Assembly (NCBI GenBank): GCA_022410635.1
Contig: JAJVDF010000015.1
Span: forward strand, 3,766,273 to 3,830,272
Direction: 5' to 3'
Source: Tretioscincus oriximinensis
Lineage: Eukaryota; Chordata; Lepidosauria; Squamata; Gymnophthalmidae
Length of the DNA stretch: 64,000 nt
Shown here: in pieces, positions 32,513 through 45,310 of the stretch
How the letters are laid out: every line of letters starts with the position of its first letter
Position numbering within the stretch: position 1 is the first letter of the stretch
The notes under the pieces: generated by a model
What the model was told of the DNA's origin: nothing
Database searches by the model: none
The model's input: the letters and a program-made list of their open reading frames with translations, nothing else
Position numbers and translations under genes: made by a program

Positions 32513-33059
32513 ACATAATACAAATGGGGCTCACAGGAGTTCTGAACCATTAGTTTGGTGAACGTTTGAGAGGCCTGAGTCTGAACAACTCAAATTGCTG
32601 CTGTGTTTACAAAATGTTACTCTTTCTGCATTGACTTTCATGTGAATTTACAATTACAAAGCAGTAAATCACTTGTATGTCATAGCAACAAGCTTACTTG
32701 CTGAAGATTAAAATCTACGGCAAGCTTTGATATTCTCAAAAGATACAGGTTTAATCTTGCTTGGGAGCTATCGGATGCTTGCTTTCTATGGTCAACAAAT
32801 CATAATGTCATTTCTGTATAATTTGTTTCTGTGTATTAAGTGTTTCCAACAAACAAAACGTTTAACACTAGCTGTTTCAAGGTATCGTTTTCAACATTGT
32901 GATGAGAATTAACAGAAACAGATGAAAAACAGCTCACGTGTTGCCAACAGAATCTGAATTTTGTGCATTCTTTTTTATGTTGAAATGCTTCCTTTGCAGA
33001 CCCAGTTAGAACTTGGCCTTATTCTGTTCCAGAAAGTGATCTAAAGGGCCCCTTGCCCA
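32513..33059. other. AFF1 intron, no recognised feature
   Basis: Nothing recognised. Confidence 0.4.
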
Positions 33060-33530
33060 CATTCCTAGCTAGTACAAGCCGTGGTAGGACTAGAATTAGA
33101 ATATATCCACAAATTCCTGTCCATCGATAAGGAACTTAAAGGACTATGGTTTCCTGGCACACTATGCATATTACAATGTCAGTTAACTTCCCAACCTCCC
33201 GAGAACATTCTTAAACTAATTTGCTCTCCACTTTTCAGCATGTTTGATTGATAAATATTCACCCAGCTGCATCTCTTTCCTCCAGGCATTTCCCTCCACT
33301 TAAATACATTAACTTCTTCACTTAAGTTGTTTTTCTCACCTACATAATCCCCATACCACATTTACGTGTCCTTTGTCTGTTCCTGACATTGTTCCCCTAG
33401 CATCTGAAGAAGTAGATCTGCCTACAAAACTCCTGCCACCTACCTTTCCTCCTATTAGTCTCCAAGTGCTACTAGCCCCCCCGCTGGACTTTTTGAACTA
33501 AAACTATCATGGCTGTTTCTCTGAAATTGA
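33060..33530 (+). mobile_element. Penelope-like element 3' part, older subfamily
   Basis: Begins in the end of the endonuclease ORF (translates LEYIHKFLSIDKELKG), passes a diverged 3' UTR and the hammerhead region (33400-33436), and reaches atggctgtttctctgaaa. The core CUGAAGA and a 4-bp stem II remain, but GAAA has become AAAA. Confidence 0.8.
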
Positions 33531-34454
33531 AGCCATGATAGGGTTTGTGCTAGCCCAGAATGGCATATGGTCAGCAAGCCCCTTAGACTCTTTTCTGGAA
33601 GACCAGGTGCACATCAGGCCTTAGAGATGGTTACAAGTTATTATTCTTCAGACACATATTGGGCAATTCCACCGGTAATGGAATCACCTTTTTACTCTTA
33701 GAAACTGTGCTTACTANACCGTTCCTAGCACAAGTAAAAGTAAATAATAATAAGTCATAGTTCACAGGAAAGACGATCAGACACACTATCAGTCATCATT
33801 AATATTTTCATTTATCAGTTAATCTTCATATACCTATACTCCTTTAAAAATTGGTAATGGAATCGCCATTTTTGGACATGACAATTTTGGGACATGGACA
33901 GTTTTAGTACAAAAATAGTAAATTCAGCTCACAGAATTAACTTGGGATTTCACTTTTTCCACTGTATAATAATATGTGGGGGATTCTTGTACATAATTTC
34001 TGTAGAAATATGACAAATNGTTTAGCCAGGTGATCAAATTTAATAAAGTAATGGAATCATACACCAGTGGCAGCTGCTAAGTGCTCCACAANGGGTTNGA
34101 TGATGGAGCGCATAGAGTTATTTTAGCGATTTTTACCTTCAGTAGTGCCTCTGTTTCCCCGTGGAAACTGCCATGTTGGGGGAACTCTGCCCTCCGTTCC
34201 TCCAACATGATGCAACCGGTGCCCCCCTCTCTCCACACCATAGTAACAGAATCGCTCAGAAGCCTTTTGTTTAATTGATTACATTTGTAAATTTGATGCA
34301 ACTTTGCTGTATGTTTAAGAAAAAAATTACAATGAGTATTTTTGCATTTGGAGCTTGTAATACATGAAAGTCAACCATTTTAAAATGAAGATTACNCTTA
34401 TATCATTCAATATGAATTAAGATACAACACATTGCTTATATCTAAGTGGAATGG
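33531..34454. other. AFF1 intron, no recognised feature
   Basis: Nothing recognised; several isolated N bases. Confidence 0.4.
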
Positions 34455-34728
34455 TGGTGCNAAGTTAACAACAATGGCCTTTCAATAGAGAGGTGGGTTG
34501 TTCGAAGCCCATGTGTCTGCCATGGAGATGAGTGAGCACCCTCTACTGGCCTTAGCTTCAGCCAACCTATCTGTTCAAAGGGAAGCATTTGCAAGTATAT
34601 GAATAGGTACCATCTCAACGTGATGAGGAAGAGATGAAGTAAGTCTCTGGGCAANAAATAGCTTTTAAGCTGCTTTGAATCTCTTTGGGTTAGAAAAGCA
34701 GAGTATAAAAACCCAGCCCTTCTTTATT
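34455..34728 (+). mobile_element. tRNA-derived SINE, variant subfamily
   Basis: A variant head (ggttgttcgaagccc as B box), accctctactggccttag, aagtatatgaataggtacc, and the tail taagctgctttgaatctctt with agagtataaaaaccc. The same subfamily as 52308-52600. Confidence 0.7.
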
Positions 34729-34944
34729 GCTGGTAGATGAGAGCATTGGACGGTTTATACACACTGAGAGAACATTATAAACTAACTCAATTTAGGACAT
34801 TGTCACCAATAAAGAGGTATGCAATGGCTAGTACAAAATAATGAAAATATTATAAAAATGTTTTAAAANATTCAAAATGGCACAATATATAAATGCAATG
34901 AACAAAACAAATTCTAAAATAAAAAGTCTNAAGTGATCAAATGG

Positions 34945-35012
34945 TAGAGCAGTCTGTACTAAATGGGCTGTGGCCCAATTTAGCAGGGCTCCTCTTANGT
35001 TCTTAAGTTCAT
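34945..35012 (+). mobile_element. CR1 LINE terminal fragment
   Basis: gtctgtactaaatgggctgtgg, cccaatttagcagggctcctc and ttcttaagttc match the CR1 end. Confidence 0.65.
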
Positions 35013-36410
35013 TCTACAGTAGAAAAGAAGGATCAGAGATGACATGAGAACACAAGGTCCATTCATCTCTGAACTGTTTCTGAACTGCCTTTTCTTCTAA
35101 CATGTGATACAGCCTATATAAGGTTTTCCTCCCTCCTCCTGAGTATTAACTTCAGCTTTTCCTGGATCATCCTGATATATGCCTGCTATACAGTTCTTGC
35201 ATTACTCAGCCACATGCTTTTGGTCCAGTACTTGTAGCACCTGTGAAAGTAACTGAGTGTCCTAATCCCTGAATAAAAGTGTAGGTCTTGAGGGTATTTG
35301 CTATTTATGAAGGTAGAATCTGTTGTAAGCTTATTGAAGTTAATCCAATTATTCTTCCTTGTGTAGATTCTGGTCAAGGTCAAAGCCAGTTGTGATCAGT
35401 ATTCTGGCTGTTGTAGAGTCAACCCTTGAAAAACAAATACAAAGCATGGGGTCTGGTTCTGTCTTTGACTATCTCTGTTTGCAGTACATATATCTATTTT
35501 GATACATATAAGGACAATACAAATTTGTCCATGACTTTCCAAAAAATTTCACAAAGCCTTGAAGTAAATCTTTATTGAATTGTACATTATGACTGTAATT
35601 TTGAGGTAATTTGACAAAAACAGGATCAGTGTGAAATGATTGCATAATAAGATATGCAAAAAGGTTTCATTGTTGTAGCCTACAACGTGTTCTTTGGCCT
35701 ACTGATTATTATATTTGGCTTCATAAGCAACAAATTTAAGATTTTCCCAGTAACNGAGACAGCCTCATTCATGCTTGAGGTGTTCTCCACAACTAAATCC
35801 AGATGCCTTCAACTATTTACAACCCTATATTTTGTCTGCACTAGAAAACTATATACTGTACTTAAGGAAGCACAGTCTGAAACGGACATAAGAGTTTCGT
35901 TTGATCTAGGAATGCTACGAAAAATGTTTTGTTTCAGCTAAGTAAATGAAGACTTAGAAAGTAGCAAATTTTGGATAAATGTGAGGGGGAGGGGAATTAC
36001 ACTAAGTAGTTAGAGTATCAGTTCAATAGTGGTGCAGACTATAGGGATACCTCATTACTTGTATGTTCAGTGTCATGTTNTGCTTATTTGCAGCAGAGTC
36101 ATATTAAATGGTGTATGTGTTTTGGAAAAGTGCCTGGCTACAAAGTTTTGTAGACACTCATTTGGGGAAAACNTGTTATTGTTGTTAAGTAGCACTATAT
36201 AGTGGCTGACTGGTAGATTGCTTGAGGACCTCAGTGGGCACCTCAGTGCAGATTTCCTGGCAAACATACTGAACTGGTTTGCCATTGCCTACCTCCATAG
36301 AGAGACTTGCAATTGAACTGCTAATCCTTTGTTTTCCAGTGGTTTGTTCTAACACTGAACTTTGCAAAAATTGAGAGATAAAAGCTTCAAGAAAGGTTGT
36401 GATCTCTTGC
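35013..36410. other. AFF1 intron, no recognised feature
   Basis: Open frames at 35186-35383 (minus) and 35654-35941 (plus) have no recognisable domain. Nothing else is recognised. Confidence 0.4.
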
Positions 36411-36770
36411 AGGCACGNATAGCCCAGTCACTAANGAATCTGTCTCTCATCTAGGAGATGNGGTTTCGAAGCCCTGTGTCGGACNTGGGGAGGGGTGATC
36501 ACCTTCCACCAACCTGTAGCTCTAGCCAACCTAGCTATTCAAAAGCATGAATTGCAAGAAATTACAACTGACTGCAAATAGATACATGGGAACCACCACA
36601 GCCTGGTGGGAAAGATAGAATGTCAGCCTTTGGGCAAAAATACCCTTGTAAGCCACTTTGAGTCCCTTTGAAAGGTGAGAAAAGCAGAGTATAAGAATCC
36701 AGTTCTTCTTCTTCTTCTTCTTCTTCTTCTTCTTCTTCTTCTCCTCCTCCTTCTTCTTCTTCTTCTTCTT
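36411..36770 (+). mobile_element. tRNA-derived SINE with Bov-B-like tail and interrupted (TTC)n
   Basis: Head caggcacg, box B gtttcgaagccc, body tgtagctctagccaacctag, tail cttgtaagccacttt-gagtccc, and a TTC tract at 36703-36770 interrupted by ctcctcctcc. Several N bases in the head. Confidence 0.85.
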
Positions 36771-38266
36771 TTTGGAATGCTGAAATAGAGTCTAGTCAAC
36801 AATTAGACATGCTTCAATTTTGATTTCTGCATAAAAAAGATTCAATACTGAAATTGAACAAGTTCCTAATTCACTGTAACATTGAAATGAAGGCAAAAGG
36901 CTATTTGCACACTGGAGTTTATATAATCTATCATTTGACTGTCTGGAATGTCAAAGCCTGATAAAGTCCATTCGGACTCTACTGCATGTCTATGTATGAG
37001 AGTGGGGATACTGAAGGAAAGGTAAGAAGTCTCCAAATCTGCAAGCCTTGGATAAAATTTGATATGGTTGAAACGCGTCAGCTGAGTGTTTTTTTAATGT
37101 GACCTGGACTCTTATGCTGCTGTTATCAACTTTGATTAATCTAGTGCATAATGGGTTGGAAAACTGGACTTCTTGGGATTCTCAGTTTACATTCTCACCA
37201 GACCCCTTTGTTGGGAATCCTTATCCAATTCTAGCAGAGTAAGCACATAACGTTCAGAGCNCTGAAGGATGGGCTAGCCATATTAAGTTGTAGCTTCTTC
37301 TAGGATAAGAAATACAGTCCAGNCAAGTTATTTCATTCCATCAGGAAGGCTTTTAGCTTTATTTACAAAGTCCATAAAATAAAGAAGCCAAGGATATATA
37401 GGTTACTTCCCCGTATAGGTTAAGTGATCATCTCTTGAGTACACTTCACACTCTAAGCATCTTCATTACAGGAAGACATACAAGCAAGACAGTAACTGAG
37501 TGAAAGAATGAATCACTGAGTAATTATGCATGCTCAGTAGTACAAAAACACAATGATAAGCTATAGTATCAACATTCCAGTAATCCCACNAGAAATGTGG
37601 TGCTTGGTAGACATTGAAGGTCATACCTTGCCCTCTGGCATTAAACATCTACAGACTGGATTTAACTAGAAAACCCAACACCCTTATGCTTTAATGACTT
37701 TTTATTGCACAGAAGAGATATTTGGAGCACCAGATAATATTTTGCCTTTCTTGTATTGATTTTATATATCATAATTGGATTTTAAAAAATCACTGATTTT
37801 GTTAGTCCAGAAGTTGTTTATTATTCCTTTTGAGAGGAAGATTTAGCCATACTGAAGATGCCAGGTGGCAGAGCAAAATAGTGGGGAAAACCTGGGATCT
37901 TATTTGTTTGTGCACATGCCATGACTTAACAGATACATCCAGGTATACCAATCCATAATAGCCAATTTTAATCCTGTTTTGCCCCCACATTTGCATGGGN
38001 TCCATTTTCTACAAAAATGGATCCTGCAAACAAGTGCTTAGGTAAACCATATTGCTATTTGGGGAAAANGATGGGTTCAAAGTTGATTTTTCCATATTAA
38101 GGATGCCATGAGATCTCATCCCCATACCTCGGGGGATATGTATGTTGGGATTGCCAAATGAGATATAAGTTCCTAAAACTCCATATATGAATCAGCCTTG
38201 CATGCTCCATGATTCAGTCTCATTAAATGTCAAGTTGTCCGCCTAACAGAGTTAGTTTTTGTAATA
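36771..38266. other. AFF1 intron, no recognised feature
   Basis: Nothing recognised. Confidence 0.4.
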
Positions 38267-38690
38267 AGAACATAAGAAGAGCCATACTGGATCAGGCCAC
38301 AGCCCATCGAGTCCAGCATTCTGTGTCACACAGAGGCCCANCAGATGCACCTGGGCAGTCCGAACAGAGGAAAGCAAAATATGCTGCTCCTGTTCGTGAC
38401 TCCCTGCAAATGGTATTTCAAGAGTCCTGTCTGTTGCTCCATCCCGGAGGCTACATCCAGACAACTATCTTAGTATCCATTTATACCCTTAGTGTCCATA
38501 AACCTGTCTAGTCCTGTCTTGAAACTATCCAAGCTGTTAGCTACCACCACCTCTTCAGGAAGTAAATTCCACAGGCCGATGACCCTCTGGGTGAAAAAAT
38601 ACTTTCCTTTGTCTGTTCTCACTTTTCTACCCAACAGTTTTAAGGAGTGCCCTCTGGTCCTTGTGTTGTGTGAGTAATAGTAAACAGAGG
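38267..38690 (-). mobile_element. CR1 LINE 3' end, long and well preserved
   Basis: Minus-strand CR1 from aagaacataagaagagccat (38270) through tgcaaatggtatttcaagag and gttagctaccaccacctctt to taaggagtgccctctgg. It served as the reference for the other CR1 fragments in the window. Confidence 0.85.
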
Positions 38691-39954
38691 AGCCAAAGAG
38701 CCTTGATCCAATAACTCAGAAGACACCTATAGACAAGGAGAGTGAGTTCAAGTCTCAACTATTGAATGATTTCCAGCCTGCTATTCTCAAAAGCCCAAAC
38801 ACACAACAAAGTTCAGTTTCTTGTCAGGACAATTATAGGTCCAGCATTCACTGAAGTTGTGGACCCATTTCCAGGTTTTTCAGTAATAATTAGGAGGAAG
38901 TGGTGGTTGCAGATTGTGGAATGGTGAGAATACTGGTGGACTTATTCTTAAAATCCTACTCTCAGAAGAGACAGGAAGTTGGGCTGTTTAGGGAGGCAAA
39001 ATGAAGTAAACAAGTACATCTGTCAACATTTAATCTATAACTCACATTGATTGTCTTAATCCAATCAAGTATTCAGTTTAGACATCCGTGTTTATTATGT
39101 GAACTTCTCAGGTATCCAAGGTGTCAATCCAAGGCACAAATCCTTTACAGCTTCCTATAATCTGCCTGGTAGAATTAAGTTGTGGTACAAAGGCAACCTT
39201 TTTAAACAGATAAACAAGCAGAGTCAGACATTAAGGATCAGTGATCTTGGGGCAGGGTGGTGNTGGTGTTACCACATTGTTGTATATCCTGGAATGGAAA
39301 TCTGGCCTTAACTCCAGGTCTTAAGGTGCTGGTCTATGCTTATCAGCCCCATGTCAGATATAATAGAAATAATACCNCATACAGTCTCTATGAGAATCAA
39401 AAGTTAACTGGAAGACACTCATCTGATTTCTAATTCATAAAAAAACCTAGCAGAATTAGGCTGTTTCATTATGGTAATGCAACGGGCTCTAGCCCCTCCT
39501 CCCCCTTGCCCCATCCCATCCCTCTTTCACTTACCGTTTCTTCCTTACTTCCTTTCTTATTTCTTTCTTTCTGCTTTCCTTTCTACTGCCTTTCCTGCGT
39601 TCTTCTGTAGCTTGCTTCCCTTCTTACATCCTTCTTTTCTACTCTCTTTCCTTCTTCCTTCCCTCTTTCCTTCTTTCCTTGTGTCATTGATCTCTAGAGG
39701 CTGCCAAGGATCCAAACCCTGTCATTGGTTGTTAAACCTTGGAATGTTGGTCTCTGTGACTAAGAGATGGTCCTGCAACTTCACAGAAGGCTTGCAGATC
39801 ACAGAAGATAAACATCCTTGTCCGCTCTGCAACAGTTTCATCCTCCAGTGTTGCATTGGGGAAAGTCCTTGGAAGAGACTTTCTGGGAAATCTCAATTAA
39901 AGGGAAGGTTGACAACCTTACTAGATTTAGTCCTAATTACAAATACTATATGTT
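38691..39954. other. AFF1 intron with a pyrimidine-rich tract
   Basis: 39486-39690 is almost entirely C and T (tttcctt/cctt units). The open frame across it (39471-39956) is a by-product of this composition. Nothing else is recognised. Confidence 0.5.
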
Positions 39955-40112
39955 AGTAGGGTTGCTATATGCCATGGATTTTGCAAACAATCATCGGTTT
40001 TAGGGTGTTGTCCAGACGGAAAGGTAAAAGGCCACAACTTTTGCAGCAACTTTTGCAGGGGTCGTGACTGTAAATTGTATCCTAGTTTGAACTTTTGGAT
40101 TATGACAACATA
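39955..40112. repeat. Dispersed repeat with TAGGGTTGC start, short form
   Basis: Starts tagggttgctatatgcca and ends tttggattatgacaac. The same start and the same ending (attatgacaag) occur at 63233 and about 63678, with an insertion or extra interior in that copy. The start resembles the hAT-like MITE at 13630. Confidence 0.5.
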
Positions 40113-40684
40113 TATAAATGAATGTCTTCTACACAATAATTATATGTAACAATATCTATCTGCCATTTTAATTATAGTCTTAACTAAGAGTGAAAGCAAT
40201 AGTGGGTTTGTTTAAAAGTATAGTTGAATACATTTGCAAAGGTATCATAATAGTGGATAGTAGTGATAGATTCTCTGCTTAGTTAAGGACAGTAGAAAAT
40301 CATCTTAATAAGTATGCAATATAATCTGCCAAATAAAGTGTTAATTAAATAAAGAATATGTGGTGTCACATTTAACATCAGATCAGATTCTAACTTTGAA
40401 TATGGATGTTGGATATTGGTCACTCCAGANATATATTTTAGTCAAACTGTGTTCCTACTCTTGCAACCATCTTAAGAGAGAAATCCATTTGCATTTTAAA
40501 TAAGAGGATATGCTGTCATCACTTAGCCTAATGCAGTAGNTCTTTTCATGAAAACATCCACTTTACCCAACGGGAGTTTGCAAAGGCATTTATAGCACAA
40601 TAAAATGACATAGAAATAATAGTATGTGATAACAAAATGGCTTTGTATAAAATTGCATGTNAAAAATGACCATACATACATTGN
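40113..40684. other. AFF1 intron, no recognised feature
   Basis: A+T-rich, nothing recognised. Confidence 0.4.
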
Positions 40685-40990
40685 AGGCACGAATGGCTCA
40701 GTTGCCAAGGAAACGCTCTCTCATGTGGGAGATCGGGTTTCAAAGCCCTGTGCCGGGTGTGGGAAAGGGTGAGGACTTTCTCTTAGCCTGTAGCTCTAGC
40801 CAACCCAGCTATTCGAAAGCAAGAATTGCAAGAAATTGCAACTGGCTGCAAGTAGATAAATGGGAACCACCACAGGCTGGTGGGGAAGTTCGAATGGAAG
40901 CCTTCGAGTGAAAAATACCTTTGTAAGCCGCTTTGAGTCCCTTTGAAAGGTAGAAAAGCTGGATATAAGAACCCAGTTCCTCCTCTTCTT
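40685..40990 (+). mobile_element. tRNA-derived SINE with Bov-B-like tail, well preserved
   Basis: aggcacgaatggctcagttg (A-box region), gatcgggtttcaaagccc (B box), agcctgtagctctagccaac, ttgtaagccgctttgagtcc, gatataagaacccagttcc, then a short ctcctcttcttc end. Confidence 0.87.
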
Positions 40991-41177
40991 CATTTGGTTT
41001 ATGCAAAATGACATATTTTGATACCCCCCAAAGTTTTATATATACTTTAATATACACATTAGTACATCTCAATAAACTAGAATATCATAAAAAAGTTAAT
41101 TTATTTTAGTAATTCAGTTCAAATTGTGAAACTCATATATAGATTGATTTCCACATAGTGTTTGTTTCTTTCAACGT

Positions 41178-41402
41178 TGATTATTTATTTATTTATTTAT
41201 TTGTACTTGTATCCCGCCCTATACCCGAATGTCTCAGGGAGGCCAACCATAGGGTGGCGCACATAGCTTTTGTTGCTTTCTCCACAACAGACACACTGTG
41301 GAGTAGGTGGGGCTGAGAGAGTTCAAAGAACTGTGACTGGCCCAAGATCACCCAGCTGGCTTTCATGGAGGAATGGGGAATCGAACCAGGAGACTACCAG
41401 GT
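41178..41402 (-). mobile_element. tRNA-derived SINE (L2-tailed family)
   Basis: On the minus strand: B-box ggttcgattcccc, gccagctgggtgatcttggg, ctgttgtggagaaagc, ccaccctatggttggc, and the L2-like tail cctgagacattcgggtatag with aaataaataaata. Confidence 0.8.
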
Positions 41403-42809
41403 ACACAATATTGTGGACTCATAGTGTCACACTTGAAATAGATCATTCTGTGTGTAATGAATCTATATGTGGTAATGAGTCTCACTATTTGAACTTGATT
41501 ACTGAAATATTTTTTCTGTGATGTTCTAATTAATTGAGATGCACTACACTACGTATATATTATAAAAAGAAATTTAGTACTAATATAGACATTCCTTGTT
41601 TGGATGTAAGGCGTTTTTTCTAAATACATTGTCTGCTTTTGTATCATTATTGCTGGAGAGCAGTAAAGACACAGTTTAATTATCATGACTGCTAATTACT
41701 GATNTTTTTTTAGAAATCTTCTAAGCCTTCCTAATGGTTGTTGTGCCTTGATCTTCTGGAAAAAAACAACCTAAAATAAAAATCAAGAATAAAATAGGTC
41801 ACTAGCAATAATAGCAAACCAGCGATGTAAATTGAAGTGCTAAAACTGGATTTAAAACTTAAAATCCAATCTGCTGGAATGTCTGGTCAGGTGTTTTATT
41901 TAAAAAAATCACCTGCAACCAAGCTGGCATTGAAACAAGTGCCAGAAAAGAAAAATTCTCTAGAGTAAGCATTCCAGATGCAAGTCGTCATAACCAAGAA
42001 GAGACGATGCCTCTTTATATCTAATTATGGTGCTGGCTCCCTGGGGAGGCTCAGGCAGTTCAGAATCTGACATGTCTTTGAACCATGCGACTGAATCAGA
42101 CAAGCTTTCTGTGTCGTTAGAGCCAGTGGTGGGTTTCAAATAATTTAACAAGCAGTTCTCTTCCAGGAACGCCATTTTAACCGATGGCGTTCCATGAAGC
42201 AGCAGCCAGAAATGACATCATAAGTGATGTCATTTCTGGCAGTAGGCAGCGTTTGCAGTTCTACCAAACTGGTGCAAATTGGCTGAATCCCACCTACTGC
42301 TCGGAGGCCGGATAGATTGTTCTGCAAATTTGAGAGTAAAATGGCTGTTGAGAACTACAAAATGACAAATATTGTATAGTTTGTAAGGTGAAGAAGCAAG
42401 AACACCTCATCCGCCCCATCACCCATCATTTTCTAGCCCTTAATGGAGATTTGGGTCTGTGGTGTGTCGATGTTACCTTTTCCTTCAGATTCTACATCCT
42501 AACTAGACTGCTTTGGACCAAATAGCAACCTAACACTCTCTTTTCAAGAACTGCATTTTAGATTTTTGTTTGTTTTCTGGAGCTGCTGCTGCAAACTATT
42601 TTAATTTCTAGTAAGAAGCATTAAAATGGCTAGTTCTTAAAGTGATTCCACTGCGAAGAAATACGNTTCGCGATAGTACTGGTTGTGTGTCAGATGGGCC
42701 TGAATCTGAGTCTCTGGTTTGCTGAAAGGGGNGCCAGATCATGTGAACAATAACAAACTGCAAGCTTCCTATTTCTCATCTTCAAGCAGAATTTNTGTTT
42801 CCTGTTTTA
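41403..42809. other. AFF1 intron, no recognised feature
   Basis: Nothing recognised. Confidence 0.4.
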
Positions 42810-43012
42810 TGGTTTACAGTTATATTTCTGCCTGCTTCTCTATGTCGTTTTACTTTTTTGCAATGACAAGTACTTATTATAAAAGCTTGGATGCCCAGCA
42901 GCTTCATGAAACTAGCAGTAGTAGCAGCAGGTGGGAAAAAGGAACAGAGCTGTTGTTTCAGTACGGGTAATGGGGCCTGCTGGGAAGTGTAGTCTGAGCA
43001 GCAGACAGCCTC
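42810..43012. repeat. Unclassified dispersed repeat, copy 2 (pair with 16556-16759)
   Basis: Shares aaagcttggatgcccagcag, acagagctgttgttt and gctgggaagtgtagtctgag with the first copy, in the same orientation. It is interrupted by an L2 end and may resume near 43180 (cttgcactgcagctggccc). Confidence 0.6.
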
Positions 43013-43178
43013 TTTGCCCCAACCTGCCCCATACCTGAAGGTCTCAGGACAGCAAACAGTAAAATATCATCACAAAATTAACAAATTAAAAACAGTATAA
43101 AAACAATATCTAAAAGTGGGGACAAAAATGAACATTCTCTTCAACCAACGACCAGGTGAAATAAGTACATGGGGCCCT
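43013..43178 (-). mobile_element. L2-clade LINE 3' end
   Basis: ccatacctgaaggtctcagg, then taaaatatcatcacaaaatt and caaccaacgaccaggtgaa: the L2 tail and 3' UTR on the minus strand. Confidence 0.6.
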
Positions 43179-45140
43179 TCTCTGCATACTACAGTTCCCA
43201 GCTTGCACTGCAGCTGGCCCTGGAGGGAGGCAGCCTCTTTAGCCAATTTTCATCCAGCCCTGCCTACAGGAAACATTTTTTTTTGCTTACAGGAAGTTGG
43301 CTGAGAGTTGGTTTATAGCCGAATTAATTGGTGACTTAGATAACCTGACTGTTCTTACTGGGAGAAAGGGCTGGGAATGCTTGTTTCTGGGAATGCTTGT
43401 TAGTTTTTGTCTTCTACCCCAGAGACCTGCCTCAAAGTCATACCGTTAGTGACAGATTGGTTTTAGAGGAATATGAGCTCTTCTGGCCTGAAGCCAATCT
43501 CATTATAAATGGGGATAAAAATGGATTACTCCACATCCGTTCACGGCAGAATTGCTTGTGTCGTGCCGTGAAGCACTGGCTTCTGTTCTGCCAGAATCAA
43601 AACCAGTGGTCTCAAATCCCGAAGGATTGTNCACTGCTGTAAAAGAGCTCCAACGTTTTGGCTTGAGGCCTCTTGCAATTATGTCTGCGTATACAACAAA
43701 GTCCTTGGATGCCGCCATGTTTTGTTAGGTGCTTGGTTAACGTCCATTGTGTAATGAAAACCATACTCCATTCTTCGCCAAAGTAAATGTTCTATCTCTG
43801 TCTGAAATGAGAGAGAAATGACGACTTTGTAGTAATTGGTGTATAAACAGAATTTGGCCCCATGGAGCAACAGCTTCATGGAGTTTAGTTATGGGACGGG
43901 AGGGTTGTGGGAGGCAATAAGGCAAATGCGTCTCAGTTTTATGGGCAAATCTTGCTGTTCCACAAGCGTGCTCTTTCTTTAAAAATGTACATGACCATCT
44001 GAAACTCCAGCAATGCGTTGCTCACATTATAGAGTGAAGCTGACTAAAAACAAGCAGCATTTGTGTTAGTTAATTAGAGGCTGAAATCCCTCTGCATCTG
44101 TGTGCCCAAATTAAGCATCCAGCTTTACAGAGCAAATGTGGATTTCCCAGAAGGCTTTCCATTCTTGAATTCGGCCCTTAGGTTAGCACCTGGATTAGCA
44201 GCAATGAGAGCAGGTTTGTTGTTTACAAGAGCAGGTGGCAAAGTCTTTCCATCTCAACAGGGGAAACCTGGGAGGCAGGAGCTTAATTCATTCAATTCAA
44301 GTGTTTCTCTTTGACATGGGGCAGTTTTAAGAGCCACCATTTTAAAATATCTATTTTCCAAAGATAATTCTTGTATTTATATTCGTACGTTCTGCAGAGT
44401 TAAGGATACAATGGGTCCAGGATATTTTTATCCGAATTGCCTTTTCAATTTCATCACGGAATATTGTACCACCCTATAAAGTTAGATTTTTTTAAAAGAT
44501 TAAAATAAAATAATTTGAAAGGAATGATGGTGTCATTGCTCGAAACCTTTTTGGAAAGTGTGTGTCTGCTGATTATTAAGCAAATACCTGTCTTTGAAAT
44601 GCTTAAATATGACAGGAGTTTGCAATAACTAGTTGAAAAGAATGAAAGCTAAAAGAGATAATAAAAATTCAGGAAAATATCAAAGACAGTGAAGTTGTTT
44701 TGTTTTTATAAATCTAAGCTACTTTTTTAATGAATGNAAGCACAAAAAATGTTAGTTTAAATCCTAGTTTATGAAATACTCTAACCCGTCTAAGGTAGAA
44801 GTGATTCCTCTATAAAATCCCTCCACCCACCCATTGATTAGATACTTAATTGCAAAGTTCTTCCTCTATTATTAGTAGCTTTCATAGAAGTTATTAATAA
44901 TAATGCCAGAAAAAACAAAATGTGCTTTTGCCGTTTCTGCAGAAAAGACCCTTCGAAAAGACATAGAAAAATAAATGGTATCATTGTTGGATTATAGATA
45001 CCATCTTTGCAAGCTCCCAATTTCTGCTGTCATTTCTTGATATGGCAAAATAAAAGGAAAAGGAAACTGAGACTTGATTGATGTGCGGAAATGTTTTGCG
45101 AAACAATTTTTTCGTGGGGATGTAAGAGACAGAATCTGTG
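43179..45140. other. AFF1 intron, no recognised feature
   Basis: Nothing recognised beyond the possible repeat continuation at 43180-43320. Confidence 0.4.
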
Positions 45141-45310
45141 GCCTCTTTTATTTATTTATTTATTTGGATTTATATGCCACCCTTCTCTGGAGACCCGGGG
45201 CGGCTTACAACATGTATAAAACAATGGTAAAAATATCCTGACTCCAAATTATAAAAACCCACTCCCCCGGTCATCCATTCAATACATAGCTTCTTCAGCC
45301 GACCATTTTT
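45141..45310 (-). mobile_element. LINE 3' end (L2-like, different subfamily)
   Basis: tttatttatttatttggatt, tatatgccacccttctctgg, gagacccggggcggcttaca: a LINE tail on the minus strand. Confidence 0.55.

Noticed and set aside
35186..35383. Minus-strand open frame that looks protein-like
   Set aside because: Considered as a processed pseudogene fragment, but no parent gene was recognised and no poly-A or other hallmark was found.
39471..39956. 161-codon open frame on the plus strand
   Set aside because: It is produced by a C/T-rich low-complexity tract; no domain, splice site or family resemblance.
40685..40760. Possible tRNA genes at SINE heads (also 25229, 36411, 60868, 56452)
   Set aside because: A- and B-box-like sequences are present, but no cloverleaf is complete and each is followed by a SINE body, so they are SINE heads and not tRNA genes.
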